Shown here piece by piece: positions 8,893 to 17,238 of a stretch of 64,000 bases of DNA. The stretch lies in the NCBI GenBank assembly GCA_919901855.1, contig CAKKQC010000021.1, positions 186,001 through 250,000 on the forward strand. Direction: 5' to 3'. Source of the stretch: a bacterium. Its GTDB lineage: Bacteria; Oederibacteriota; CAKKQC01. Within the stretch, counting starts at the first letter, position 1, and each line of letters opens with the position of its first letter. Below the pieces are notes generated by a model. The model did not search any database and had not been told where the DNA came from. It saw only the letters and a program-made list of their open reading frames with translations. The position numbers were made by a program, and so were the translations under genes.

Positions 8893-9951
8893 ATGAACAC
8901 GTTCGAGCGGATGACCCGGATGTACGCGCACCAGGAAGCCGACTGGGTGCCCGTCACGGACTCGCCGTGGGGAAGCACGCTGGCGCGCTGGAGGCGGGAA
9001 GGCCTGCCCGAAGGCTCGACCTACGTCGACTTCTTCGGGCTTGACCGGTTCGAGACCATCCATGCCGACAACGGCCCCCGCTTCCCCTCCTCGACGGTCG
9101 AGGAGACGGACGAGTACCGGATCCACCGGACGTCGTGGGGGGCCACGCTCAAGGACTGGAAGAAACACGGCGGCGTGCCGGAGTTCCTGGACTTCACCAT
9201 CACCGGACCCGACGAGTGGCGGAAGGCGCGGGAACGGATGGCGCCGGGACGCGACCGCATCGACTGGGAATCGCTGAAGAGGAACTTCAAGACTTGGCGC
9301 GGGCAGGGGGCGTGGATCTCGGCCGGCTTCTGGTTCGGGTTCGACGTCACCCACTCGTGGATGGTGGGCACGGAGCGGACGCTGGAGGCGCTCGTAACGG
9401 ACCCCGAATGGATCGTGGACCTCTGGAACCACCACCTGGACGTGGACATGGGGAACTACCAGCTCGTCCTCGACGCGGGGTACCGGTTCGACGAGATCTC
9501 CTGGCCCGACGACATGGGATACAAGGAGAACCAGTTCTTCTCGCTGGCCATGTACCGGAACCTGCTCAAGCCCGTGCACCGGCGCGCGGCGGAATGGGCG
9601 CACGCGCGGGGCCTCAAGGTCCGGCTGCACTCGTGCGGAGACGTCCGTCCGCTGGTCCCCGACCTCATCGAGCTCGGCGTCGACATGCTCAACCCCCTCG
9701 AGGTCAAGGCGGGCATGAACCCCGTGGAGCTCAAGCGCAGGTTCGGCGACCGGCTCGGGTTCCACGGCGGCCTCAACGCCGTGCTCTACGGCCGGCCCGG
9801 CGACCTCGAGGCCGAGATGCGGACGGTCATCCCGGTCATGAAGGAGCACGGGGGCTACGTGATCGGCTCCGACCACAGCGTGCCGGACTCGGTGAGCCTC
9901 GATCAGTTCCGGGAGTTCGTCCGGCTCGCGCGGGAACTGGGGGCGTACTGA
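8893..9951 (+). CDS. Uroporphyrinogen decarboxylase-like (MtaA/CmuA-type) protein, HSCG form
   Basis: This 352-residue cytoplasmic protein has the TIM-barrel UroD fold shared by heme decarboxylases and corrinoid methyltransferases. It keeps H246-S-C248-G, the zinc-ligand pattern of MtaA-type methyltransferases, rather than the substrate-binding arginines of true UroD. The flanking segments (VPDLIELGVDMLNPLEV, LGFHGGLNA, GYVIGSDHSVP) are typical of the uncharacterised members found in polysaccharide-degrading bacteria. No corrinoid protein gene is nearby, so a methyl-transfer role is not supported by context. A D-lyxose isomerase and another UroD-like gene follow on the same strand. Confidence 0.85.
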   Translation: MNTFERMTRMYAHQEADWVPVTDSPWGSTLARWRREGLPEGSTYVDFFGLDRFETIHADNGPRFPSSTVEETDEYRIHRTSWGATLKDWKKHGGVPEFLDFTITGPDEWRKARERMAPGRDRIDWESLKRNFKTWRGQGAWISAGFWFGFDVTHSWMVGTERTLEALVTDPEWIVDLWNHHLDVDMGNYQLVLDAGYRFDEISWPDDMGYKENQFFSLAMYRNLLKPVHRRAAEWAHARGLKVRLHSCGDVRPLVPDLIELGVDMLNPLEVKAGMNPVELKRRFGDRLGFHGGLNAVLYGRPGDLEAEMRTVIPVMKEHGGYVIGSDHSVPDSVSLDQFREFVRLARELGAY

Positions 9952-10002
9952 ATGTCGGGGGACACCGGCGGAGAATGTTAATATGTTAAGTATGGCCCCA
10001 AG

Positions 10003-10686
10003 ATGAAGAGGTCGGAGATCAACGGGCTCATGCGCGAGGCTGTGGGATTTCTCGAGGAGAGGCGGTTTCCGCTCCCCCCGTTCGCGTTCTGGGGGCCCGG
10101 GGACTGGAAGACCAGGGGGCCCGAGTACGACGGGATCCGGGACAGCATGCTGGGCTGGGACATCACCGACTTCGGCGGCGGGGATTTCGCGAAGGTGGGG
10201 CTGCTCCTGTTTACCCTGCGGAACGGCGGGGCCGGAGCGGGGAAGGGCGCGAAGCCGTATGCGGAGAAGATCATGATCGTCCAGGAGGAGCAGGTCACCC
10301 CGTTCCACTTCCACTGGAGCAAGATGGAGGACATCATCAACCGGGGCGGCGGCCGGCTGCTCGTGCGGCTCTACAACTCCACGGCCGCGGGCGGGTTCGA
10401 CGGCTCTCCGGTCAGGTTGGCCATGGATGGCAGGAACTTCACCGTGGACGCGGGCGACACGGTGGCCGTCCGGCCCGGGGAGAGCATCACGCTGCCCGCG
10501 GGGCAGTACCACGAGTTCCGGGGGGAGAAGGGAACCGGCCGGGTCCTGCTGGGCGAGGTGTCAATGGTGAACGACGACCGCACGGATAACCGGTTTCACG
10601 ACCCCATCGGCCGGTTTCCCGCCATCGACGAGGACTGCGAGCCACTGTACCTCCTCGGGAGCGAGTATCCCCCCGCCCGGCGGTGA
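10003..10686 (+). CDS. D-lyxose/D-mannose-type ketol-isomerase (cupin)
   Basis: The 227-residue protein matches the D-lyxose isomerase family, which interconverts D-lyxose with D-xylulose and D-mannose with D-fructose (EC 5.3.1.15). The metal site is clear: H102 and H104 in FHFHW, E109 in KMEDIINRGGG, and H170 in AGQYHEF. The length is normal for the family. It sits between two UroD-like genes, with 51 bases upstream and about 50 downstream. It would feed sugars released by the glycosidases into the pentose phosphate pathway or glycolysis. Upstream, TAAGTAT at 9987-9993 could be a -10 box, but it is a weak match. Confidence 0.9.
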   Translation: MKRSEINGLMREAVGFLEERRFPLPPFAFWGPGDWKTRGPEYDGIRDSMLGWDITDFGGGDFAKVGLLLFTLRNGGAGAGKGAKPYAEKIMIVQEEQVTPFHFHWSKMEDIINRGGGRLLVRLYNSTAAGGFDGSPVRLAMDGRNFTVDAGDTVAVRPGESITLPAGQYHEFRGEKGTGRVLLGEVSMVNDDRTDNRFHDPIGRFPAIDEDCEPLYLLGSEYPPARR

Positions 10687-10735
10687 ACGGGCTCCCGGGA
10701 GCGGCGTGAAGGCCCCGTCGCCCGCCCGGGAGATC

Positions 10736-11815
10736 ATGCCCATCGACCGGATCCCGGACTGGCGGAAGCGGATCGAGCGCGTGGACGCGTGCCTCGACCG
10801 CGCGATCCTGGACCGGCCCGTGGTCTGGTGTACGGTGTGGCCCCGGGAGCAGCAGGTGCCGTGGCCCGCGCCCCGGCCCTGGAAGACGGTCCGCGACCGG
10901 TGGATGGACGCGGAGTGGATGGCGGACCGGGCGTACGCGGCCGCCATGAACGCCGATTACCTCGGCGACGCCCTCCCCGTCACCCACCCGAACCTCGGCC
11001 CCGAGGTGTTCAGCGCCTTCTTCGGGGCCGAGCTCGAGTTCAGCGAGCACTCGTCATGGTCCGTTCCGTGCCTCCCGCGGTGGGAGGACGCGGGGAAGCT
11101 CGAGTTCTCGACCGCGAACCCGTACTGGAAGAAGATGGAGGAGCTGACCGGCGCCCTGCTGGCGAGGGGCCGCGGCGTCTTCTACACCGGGATAACGGAC
11201 CTGCATCCCGGCGGCGACGCGATCGCGGCGTTCCGGGACCCCGAGGTGCTGGCCGTGGACATGATCGAAGCGCCGGAGAAGATCAAGGCGTTCCTGGTCC
11301 GGGTGAACGAGACGTACTGCCGGGTGTTCGACCATTACTGCGCGAGGCTCGAGGCGGCCGCCCAGCCGATCTCGAGCTGGCACCGGTACGTGACGGCCCG
11401 GCGGCAGTACGTCCCGTCGAACGACTTCTCCTGCATGATCTCCAGGCCCATGTTCGACGACGTCTTCCTGCCCGGGATCCGGGAGGAATGCCGGCACACG
11501 GGCTCTTCGGTCTATCACCTCGATGGGCCCGACGCGATCCGGCATCTCGACAGCCTGCTGGCCATCCCGGAGCTCGACGCGATCCAGTGGGTGTGCGGCG
11601 CGGGGAAGGGCCCGGTCACGCGGTGGCTGGACCTCCTGCGCCGCGTTCAGGATGCGGGCAAGGGGGTCCAGGTCCTCGACGTGCATCCCGGCGAGCTCGA
11701 CGCCGTGATGCAGGCGCTGCGCCCCGAGGGCGTCTGGCTGGACCTGGCCGGCGTGGCCACCCGGGACGAGGGCGAGGCCCTGGTCCGGAGGGTCGCGCGA
11801 TGGGGAAAGCGATAG
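10736..11815 (+). CDS. Uroporphyrinogen decarboxylase-like protein, HLDG form
   Basis: This 359-residue protein has the UroD-like TIM barrel. At the position where the first UroD-like protein has HSCG it reads H261-L-D-G, so the zinc-type cysteine is missing. Segments such as IPELDAIQWVCGAGKG and VQVLDVHPGEL are characteristic of the family's uncharacterised members. Function is unknown; it may bind a sugar-derived or methylated substrate. ATG 10736 is preferred because GGGAG precedes it by a few bases, but a GTG at 10706 is possible. It is the second UroD-like gene flanking the lyxose isomerase. Confidence 0.75.
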   Translation: MPIDRIPDWRKRIERVDACLDRAILDRPVVWCTVWPREQQVPWPAPRPWKTVRDRWMDAEWMADRAYAAAMNADYLGDALPVTHPNLGPEVFSAFFGAELEFSEHSSWSVPCLPRWEDAGKLEFSTANPYWKKMEELTGALLARGRGVFYTGITDLHPGGDAIAAFRDPEVLAVDMIEAPEKIKAFLVRVNETYCRVFDHYCARLEAAAQPISSWHRYVTARRQYVPSNDFSCMISRPMFDDVFLPGIREECRHTGSSVYHLDGPDAIRHLDSLLAIPELDAIQWVCGAGKGPVTRWLDLLRRVQDAGKGVQVLDVHPGELDAVMQALRPEGVWLDLAGVATRDEGEALVRRVARWGKR

Positions 11816-11824
11816 AAGGGGGGG

Positions 11825-11830
11825 TATGAT
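11825..11830 (+). promoter_or_regulatory. Leaderless-type -10 box (TATGAT)
   Basis: TATGAT ends 7 bases before the ATG at 11838. It overlaps an earlier ATG at 11826, which argues that the downstream ATG is the real start. Confidence 0.5.
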
Positions 11831-11837
11831 GGCTTCC

Positions 11838-12389
11838 ATGGAATCCGATCAGGGCAACGAAGTGCAGGAGACCTACGGGCTCCAGCCGCTCGTCTGGGGC
11901 GGCTACCTCCTGGTCCTCGCCGTCGTCTCCCTGCTGACCCAGAAGCCCGACTCGTTCGTGCTGGGGGCGTCCGCGACGGCGCTCGCCTGCTCGGCCCTCA
12001 CCCTCTGGTACGAACACCGGCGGCGCGGCCGGGCGCTGAGCATGATCGTCTCCGCCGACACCGTCGAGATCCACCTCCAGGGGCAGTTCAGCCACAAGGT
12101 ACCCAGGGGCGAAGTGACCCACTACGCGCTGCAGATCACGAATTCCATCCAGTACATGATGGTCCATCTCATGTGCGACGCGACGGCGGTGGTGCTCGCC
12201 GTGGTGTTCTGGAAGTCCGATCTCACCGGCAAGATCCTGGGACCCCTGGGCGCGATCGCGATGCTGGTCTCGACCGGCTCGACCGTCTACACCCGGTTCT
12301 TCTGCACCCACCTGTTCGTTCCGAAGAAGGACAAGGGAAGCTGGGGCATCATGGTCGCCAAGTCGCAGGGAAAGCTGCTGGTGGGCTGA
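11838..12389 (+). CDS. Hypothetical integral membrane protein
   Basis: A 183-residue protein with four predicted transmembrane segments, at about residues 13-32, 40-58, 108-126 and 135-155. The first two and last two pairs are separated by a polar domain containing a short beta-rich stretch (SADTVEIHLQGQF). I do not recognise the family. In-frame ATGs at 11826, 11829 and 11838 are available; 11838 is chosen from the TATGAT box 7 bases upstream. The flavin reductase gene follows after 7 bases, suggesting an operon. Confidence 0.6.
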   Translation: MESDQGNEVQETYGLQPLVWGGYLLVLAVVSLLTQKPDSFVLGASATALACSALTLWYEHRRRGRALSMIVSADTVEIHLQGQFSHKVPRGEVTHYALQITNSIQYMMVHLMCDATAVVLAVVFWKSDLTGKILGPLGAIAMLVSTGSTVYTRFFCTHLFVPKKDKGSWGIMVAKSQGKLLVG

Positions 12390-12396
12390 ACCCGGA

Positions 12397-12927
12397 ATGC
12401 GGGCCATGACGTACGGATTCAGGACCGTCAGCCTGGAATCGCGGACCGACAACGTCTTCAAGCTCATCGACAAGGACTGGATGCTCGTGACCGCCGGCAC
12501 CCTGGACTCGTTCAACATGCTGACCGCGAGCTGGGGAGGCCTGGGAATCCTCTGGGAGCGCGAGGTCGCCATGTGCGTCATCCGGCCCCAGCGGCACACC
12601 TTCGCGTTCATGGAGCGGGAGCCCATGTTCACGCTGTCGTTCTTCGAGGAGGAGCACCGGACGGCGCTCAAGATCTGCGGCCGGCATTCGGGCCGGGACA
12701 TGGACAAGGCCGAGGCGGCCGGGCTGACGGCGTTGCAGTGCCCGAAGGGCGGGGTCTACTTCAAGGAGGCCCGCATGGTCTACGTATGCCGCAAGCTATA
12801 CTGGCAGGACTTCGATCCCGCGCATTTCGTCGATCCGAAACTCGACGTCTTCTATCCCCGCAAGGATTACCACCGCCTGTACGTGGGCGAGATCGTGTCC
12901 TGCCTGGCGAGGTACACGGGGACTTGA
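12397..12927 (+). CDS. Flavin reductase-like FMN-binding split-barrel protein
   Basis: The 176-residue sequence has the flavin reductase / FMN-binding split-barrel fold: DWMLVTAGTLDSFNMLTASWGG near the N terminus, followed by the VAMCVIRPQRHTF and FTLSFFEEEH strands. These proteins use NAD(P)H to reduce flavin or serve as FMN-dependent oxidoreductases in the cytoplasm. A second ATG lies at 12406. The stop TGA overlaps the ATG at 12927 (TTGATG), but the rhodanese gene probably starts further on. Confidence 0.85.
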   Translation: MRAMTYGFRTVSLESRTDNVFKLIDKDWMLVTAGTLDSFNMLTASWGGLGILWEREVAMCVIRPQRHTFAFMEREPMFTLSFFEEEHRTALKICGRHSGRDMDKAEAAGLTALQCPKGGVYFKEARMVYVCRKLYWQDFDPAHFVDPKLDVFYPRKDYHRLYVGEIVSCLARYTGT

Positions 12928-12937
12928 TGGGAAGGTC

Positions 12938-12943
12938 TATCAT
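12938..12943 (+). promoter_or_regulatory. Leaderless-type -10 box (TATCAT)
   Basis: TATCAT ends 7 bases before the ATG at 12951. The protein from that ATG begins directly with a good signal peptide, which supports this promoter and start. Confidence 0.5.
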
Positions 12944-12950
12944 GGCATCA

Positions 12951-13511
12951 ATGAACGGACGCTGGCTGGCCTTGTTCCTGATCCTCCTGGCGCCCGGGGT
13001 GCAAGCCGCCCCGGCCGTGAAGGGGGGGGGCTCCGCGACAACGTACGCCGCGGCGACTCCCGTGACTGCCGCCCGGTCGAGCTCGACCGGGCTAGCCGAC
13101 GAGAGCTACCTGCCCGAAGTCCCCGAAGACGTGGTGGTCGACGAAGGCCCGGATACCGGGTTCGAGGTCGTGACGATCGACGACGCCGCCGCGTTCCTCG
13201 CCGGCGGGAAGGCGATCTTCGTCGACGCGCGCTCGCGGCAGGCATGGGAGATGGGGCACATCCCGGGTGCGATCGACGTGCCCTCGTCCGACTTCGAGAA
13301 GGGGTACGCCGCGGCGAAGGCGCGGTTGCCGAAGGACGCCGTGATCATCGTCTACTGCGAGAGCTCGCACTGCGACCAGGCGGTGGTGGTGCTCAACCGG
13401 CTCAAGGCGCTCGGCTACCTCCACCTGCTCCATTACCGGCAGGGCTGGGTCATCTGGGACTGGTCCAAGCAACCCCGGGAGAAGGACCCCAAGTACAAAG
13501 ACTGGCACTGA
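12951..13511 (+). CDS. Exported rhodanese-domain protein
   Basis: This 186-residue protein starts with a signal peptide (MNGRWLALFLILLAPGVQA). Residues about 70-175 form one rhodanese domain: VDARSRQAWEMGHIPGAID, then the active-site loop VYCESSHCDQA, with Cys in the usual sulfur-carrying position. It should sit in the periplasm or be secreted and transfer sulfane sulfur or sense redox state. In-frame ATGs at 12927 and 12942 exist; 12951 is preferred because it begins the signal peptide and lies 7 bases after a TATCAT box. It is convergent with the ferredoxin gene. Confidence 0.8.
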   Translation: MNGRWLALFLILLAPGVQAAPAVKGGGSATTYAAATPVTAARSSSTGLADESYLPEVPEDVVVDEGPDTGFEVVTIDDAAAFLAGGKAIFVDARSRQAWEMGHIPGAIDVPSSDFEKGYAAAKARLPKDAVIIVYCESSHCDQAVVVLNRLKALGYLHLLHYRQGWVIWDWSKQPREKDPKYKDWH

Positions 13512-13522
13512 CCCGAATGGGA

Positions 13523-13551
13523 GGGGGGTGACAGTCCCCCTTTTAGGGGAC
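13523..13551. terminator. Hairpin between convergent genes
   Basis: Two overlapping hairpins can form: GGGGG paired with CCCCC around TGACAGT, or GTCCCC (13534-13539) paired with GGGGAC (13546-13551) around CTTTTA. They share the C-rich arm, so they are mutually exclusive. The site sits between the stops of the rhodanese and ferredoxin genes, so a bidirectional terminator is the simplest reading. No long T tract follows. Confidence 0.45.
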
Positions 13552-13572
13552 GTAGTTGCATAGTTGCGTATC

Positions 13573-13773
13573 TCACCCGCCCTTGCCGGTCACCTTGATC
13601 GCTTCGACCGGACAGGCGCCTTCGCAGCCCCGCCGCCGGTCGCACTGGTTCTCGTCGGTCACTTTGCACTTGCCGGTCTTCTCGTGGACGTAGAGAATCT
13701 TCTTCGGGCACATTGCCGCGCACGCGCCGCAGCCGATACAGAGCTCCTCGTCGACCGTCACGATCTTGCCCAT
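13573..13773 (-). CDS. Small 2[4Fe-4S]-type ferredoxin
   Basis: A 66-residue minus-strand ferredoxin. The first cluster motif is canonical (C12, C15, C18, C22 in LCIGCGACAAMCP). The second is unusual: C36, C44, C50, C54 with ENQCDRRRGCEGACP, so the spacing before the last CP is not the standard C-x2-C-x2-C. The second site may hold a cluster with altered spacing. The protein is cytoplasmic and transfers electrons to an unknown partner. An AGAGGTG ribosome-binding site lies about 10 bases upstream of the ATG at 13773. The gene is divergent from the ADP-ribosylglycohydrolase gene. Confidence 0.9.
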   Translation of the reverse strand: MGKIVTVDEELCIGCGACAAMCPKKILYVHEKTGKCKVTDENQCDRRRGCEGACPVEAIKVTGKGG

Positions 13774-13816
13774 GGTTGTCTGCACCTCTCCCAACTGGAT
13801 ATGGAGGAATAACCGT

Positions 13817-13839
13817 CCGGGAGCGCGTTTTGCTCCCGG
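13817..13839. promoter_or_regulatory. Inverted repeat between divergent genes
   Basis: A perfect 8-base inverted repeat, CCGGGAGC and GCTCCCGG, surrounds a 7-base loop (GCGTTTT). It lies between the divergent ferredoxin and ADP-ribosylglycohydrolase genes, so it could be a shared operator or a hairpin in a transcript. Confidence 0.4.
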
Positions 13840-13855
13840 GATCGGTGTGGCCATG

Positions 13856-13861
13856 TACAAT
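13856..13861 (+). promoter_or_regulatory. -10 box (TACAAT) near a GTG start
   Basis: TACAAT ends 10 bases before the GTG at 13872. The spacing is near the leaderless pattern seen elsewhere in this window, and no ribosome-binding site is visible. Confidence 0.45.
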
Positions 13862-13871
13862 CCGAGCTGCG

Positions 13872-14897
13872 GTGACACCCGAACGATCGACCCAAGACCT
13901 AGCCCAGCTCCACGACCGGACGCTGGGGTGCCTGCTCGGAGGGCTGATCGGCGACGCGATGGGACGCCCGGCCGAGAACAAGACCTACAAGGAGATCGAG
14001 GCCGCGTTCGGCCGGATCACGGACTTCTCAGGCTCCGGCACCGACGACTCCGCCCTCAAGCACCTTCTGTGCGATGCGATTCTCCGGACGGGCGGCAGAG
14101 TCACCGCAGCGGCCTGGGCTGACGAATGGCTCAGACAGGAAGACCTGTTCATCAAGCGGGGCCTCTTCTGGACCCCGGTGATGAACGCCTTCTGGAAGGT
14201 CCGGGCGGAAGGAGTGCCGCCCGACGAGGCGGGCAACGGCAACATGGCCAGCTCCAGCTCGGCCATGTGCATCTCGCCCCTGGGGATCATCAACGCCGCG
14301 GACCCCGGCCGCGCGTACCGCGAGGCGTTCGCGGCCGCGAGCCTGATCCACCACAACTTCTGCCGCGACGCCGCCGCGATGATGGCCGCCGCGGTCGCCG
14401 CCGCCATGGCCGCGGACGCGACGGTCGAGTCCGTCCTCGGGCAGGCGGTCGCGCACCTCCCGCCGGACGTATCCGGCGTCATGCGGGCCTCGACGGCTGC
14501 CACCGTGCGGCTGGCGCGCGAGACCGGCGAATACGCCGCGTTCCGCGCCCGGTTCTACGACGAGCTCATGCTGCCCCGCGTCGCGGCCGCGGATTCGCGG
14601 GAGACCGTCCCCGTGGCACTGGCGCTCTTCATGCTGGCGGGAGGTGATCCCCGGGAGTCCGTGATCATGGGCGCCAACTTCGGGCGAGACACGGACACGA
14701 TCGCGTCGATGGCGGGCGCGCTGGCCGGCGCGTTCCGGGGCGCGTCGGCCCTGCCGCCGGAGTGGGCTTCGAAGGCCGCCGCCGGATCCGGCCGCGACCA
14801 GGAGGCGCTCTCCCGCGCGCTGGTGGCGATAGCCCGGTCCCGTGGGTCCGGCCTGGAGGCCGGCCCCTTCGCGGCGCCGCCGGGCGCGTTGCACTAG
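13872..14897 (+). CDS. ADP-ribosylglycohydrolase family protein
   Basis: The 341-residue protein has the metal sites of the ADP-ribosyl-glycohydrolase (DraG/ARH) family: GLIGDAMGRP near the N terminus, GSGTDDSALKHLL for the Mg-binding DD, and NFGRDTDTIASMAGALAGA near the C terminus. The family removes ADP-ribose from proteins or small molecules, and some members act on other glycosidic substrates. The GTG at 13872 is selected because the conserved region begins just after it and no in-frame ATG is close. It is followed 11 bases later by the sulfatase gene. Confidence 0.85.
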   Translation: MTPERSTQDLAQLHDRTLGCLLGGLIGDAMGRPAENKTYKEIEAAFGRITDFSGSGTDDSALKHLLCDAILRTGGRVTAAAWADEWLRQEDLFIKRGLFWTPVMNAFWKVRAEGVPPDEAGNGNMASSSSAMCISPLGIINAADPGRAYREAFAAASLIHHNFCRDAAAMMAAAVAAAMAADATVESVLGQAVAHLPPDVSGVMRASTAATVRLARETGEYAAFRARFYDELMLPRVAAADSRETVPVALALFMLAGGDPRESVIMGANFGRDTDTIASMAGALAGAFRGASALPPEWASKAAAGSGRDQEALSRALVAIARSRGSGLEAGPFAAPPGALH

Positions 14898-14900
14898 AAT
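14895..14900 (+). promoter_or_regulatory. Leaderless-type -10 box (TAGAAT)
   Basis: TAGAAT overlaps the stop codon of the ADP-ribosylglycohydrolase gene and ends 8 bases before the sulfatase ATG at 14909. Confidence 0.5.
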
Positions 14901-14908
14901 AGGGCCTC

Positions 14909-16378
14909 ATGCCGAATCGGCCGCACATCGTCATGTTCAACCCGGACCAGTGGCGCGGTGACGTGCTCGGGCACATGGGAAACCCCGGGGCGGTCACACC
15001 GGTGCTGGACGGGATGGTCCGGACCGAGGCCGTCTCCTTCCGCTACGCCTTCTGTCAGAACCCCGTGTGCACGCCCAGCCGCTGCTCCTTCATGACCGGA
15101 TGGTATCCGCACGTGAACGGGCACCGGACGATGTACCACATGCTGCGACCGCACGAGCCGGTCCTGCTGAAGACGCTCAAGGAAAGCGGCTACTTCGTCT
15201 TCTGGGCGGGCAAGAACGACCTCGTGCCGGGCGAGGGCGGGTACGGCGCGTTCTGCGATGTGAAGTACAGCCCGAGCGTGCCGCCTCCGAGGAAGAACCC
15301 GCATGAGTGGAACGACTGGCGCGGGGACCCCGGGGGCGACAACTGGTTCTCGTTCTGCCTGGGCCGGCTGGAGCACGACCCCGCCACCGGGCCGTACGAG
15401 GACTGGGAGCACGCCAATATCATGGGCGCCATCGACCTCGTGAAGCATCCGCCCAAGGACCGGCCCCTGTGCCTCTACCTCCCGCTCGGGAACCCTCATC
15501 CCCCCTACGCGGTCGAGGACCCCTGGTACTCGATGATCGACCGGGCGAAGGTGCCGCCGCGGGTGCCAACTCCCGCGGACTGGACGGGCAAGCCGAGCCT
15601 GCTGCGCGGCATCGCCGAACGGCAGCGGCTCCGGGGCTGGACCGAGGACCGCTGGACCGAGCTGCGCGCCACCTACTACGGCATGTGCACGCGGCTCGAC
15701 CACCAGATCGGGATGCTGGCCGAGGCGATGAAGTCGGCCGGGATCTGGGACGACACCGCGTTCCTCATGTTCTCGGATCACGGCGACTTCACCGGCGATT
15801 ACGGGCTGGTGGAGAAGACCCAGAACACGTTCGAGGACTGCCTGACCCGGGTGCCCCTGATCGTGAAGCCGCCGAAGGGGACCGCCGTAACTCCGGGGGT
15901 CCGGGACGCGCTGGTGGAGCTGGTCGACATGCCGGCCACGGTCGAGGCGTTCTCGGGAGTCGCGCCGGGGCACACGCACTTCGGCCGGTCGCTCCTGCCC
16001 CTCCTGGCGGGGGAGCGCGAGCACCGGGACGCGGTCTTCTGCGAGGGCGGACGTCTGGAGGGGGAGACCCACTGCGCCGAGGTGGGGGCGCCGGAGCCGT
16101 ACACGGAGGAAAATCTCTACTGGCCCCGGGTGGCCCTGCAGGCGAGCATGCCCGAGCACTCGAAGGCGGTCATGTGCCGGAACCGGGACTTCAAGTTCGT
16201 CCGGCGTCTCTACGAGCCCGACGAGCTGTACGATCTCCGCGCGGACCCGGGAGAGACGAGGAACCTGGCCGGCGACCCGGCGGTTGCGGGCGTCGTCGCG
16301 GCGATGAAGGAGCGGATGCTCACGTTCTTCCTGGAGACGGGTGACGCAGTGCCGCACGACTTCAACCGCCGTGGGTGA
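14909..16378 (+). CDS. Type I sulfatase (formylglycine-dependent)
   Basis: This 489-residue protein is a type I sulfatase. The signature CTPSR occurs at residues 54-58 (NPVCTPSRCSFMTG), where Cys54 would be converted to formylglycine by a separate maturase. Metal-binding and active-site segments include MFNPDQWRGD near the N terminus and MFSDHGDFTGDYGLVEK in the middle. The C-terminal domain ends with YDLRADPGETRNLAGD, usual for the family. There is no signal peptide, so it may act in the cytoplasm on imported sulfated sugars. A formylglycine-generating enzyme gene is not in the window. The stop overlaps the following methyltransferase. Confidence 0.9.
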   Translation: MPNRPHIVMFNPDQWRGDVLGHMGNPGAVTPVLDGMVRTEAVSFRYAFCQNPVCTPSRCSFMTGWYPHVNGHRTMYHMLRPHEPVLLKTLKESGYFVFWAGKNDLVPGEGGYGAFCDVKYSPSVPPPRKNPHEWNDWRGDPGGDNWFSFCLGRLEHDPATGPYEDWEHANIMGAIDLVKHPPKDRPLCLYLPLGNPHPPYAVEDPWYSMIDRAKVPPRVPTPADWTGKPSLLRGIAERQRLRGWTEDRWTELRATYYGMCTRLDHQIGMLAEAMKSAGIWDDTAFLMFSDHGDFTGDYGLVEKTQNTFEDCLTRVPLIVKPPKGTAVTPGVRDALVELVDMPATVEAFSGVAPGHTHFGRSLLPLLAGEREHRDAVFCEGGRLEGETHCAEVGAPEPYTEENLYWPRVALQASMPEHSKAVMCRNRDFKFVRRLYEPDELYDLRADPGETRNLAGDPAVAGVVAAMKERMLTFFLETGDAVPHDFNRRG

Positions 16379-17159
16379 CGCCGCGACGCCTTCCCATCCA
16401 TACTCGGGCCTGACGGCGTCCACGTGGGACCTGCATCGCGACACCCGCTACCGGTGGGACGATGCCCAGTTGTTCCTGGAGCTGGTCCGGGAATACGGCC
16501 AACCCGCGCTGGACCTCGGGTGCGGGACCGGCAGGATCCTGCTGGACTTCCTCGACGAAGGGATCGATATCGACGGCGTGGACAACGCCCCCGACATGCT
16601 GGCGATCTGCCGGACGGCCGCGGCGGCGAAGGGGAAGTCTCCCGCCCTCTTCGAGCAGTCGCTCGAGACGCTCGATCTGCCGAGACGGTACGGGACGATC
16701 CTGGGGCCGTCCAGCGTCCTGCAGCTCGTCTGCGGACCGGCCGGGGCGTTGGGCGCCCTCCGGCGCATCCAGTCGCACCTGGTCCCGGGGGGGGCGTTCA
16801 TCACGATGTTCTCCTTCGACTGGCGGGAGGGCGAGCCGCTGGACACGGGGTGGCAGGTGCATTTCGAAAAGCCGCGACCGGAGGATGGCGCGGTTATCCG
16901 GGCTTTCACCCGGGAATGGCGCGAGCCGGCGACCCGGTGCTGGCACACGGAGGAGCGGTTCGAGGTGCTCAAGGACGGGAAGGTCGTGGCCACCGAGCTG
17001 CACCGTCGGTCGCCCGAGGGGCGATGGTACTCCCAGGGCGAGGCCCTCGCCCTCTACCAGGAGGCGGGGTTCGGGAAGCTCCAGCTCTTTCGGGACTTCA
17101 CGCGAAGTCCCGCCGGCCCGGATGACCGGAACTTCTGCCTCCTCGGGATCAAGTCGTAG
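16371..17159 (+). CDS. Class I SAM-dependent methyltransferase
   Basis: The 262-residue protein has the class I SAM fold: motif I LDLGCGTGRILL, an acidic motif II residue (DIDGVDNAPDML), and LVPGGAFITMFSFD in the motif III region. The substrate is not evident. GTG 16371 overlaps the end of the sulfatase gene by 8 bases, and another GTG at 16341 would extend it; the later one is preferred because it leaves only a short overlap. The following gene's homologous region begins about 20 bases after this stop. Confidence 0.8.
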   Translation: MGDAATPSHPYSGLTASTWDLHRDTRYRWDDAQLFLELVREYGQPALDLGCGTGRILLDFLDEGIDIDGVDNAPDMLAICRTAAAAKGKSPALFEQSLETLDLPRRYGTILGPSSVLQLVCGPAGALGALRRIQSHLVPGGAFITMFSFDWREGEPLDTGWQVHFEKPRPEDGAVIRAFTREWREPATRCWHTEERFEVLKDGKVVATELHRRSPEGRWYSQGEALALYQEAGFGKLQLFRDFTRSPAGPDDRNFCLLGIKS

Positions 17160-17238
17160 CTACGGGCCCCCCCGGGCGCTCAAGGCGGCGTCGGGGCGGT
17201 TCCGGAAGGGCATCTTCGGGAGCCGGCTCCCGGCGGTC

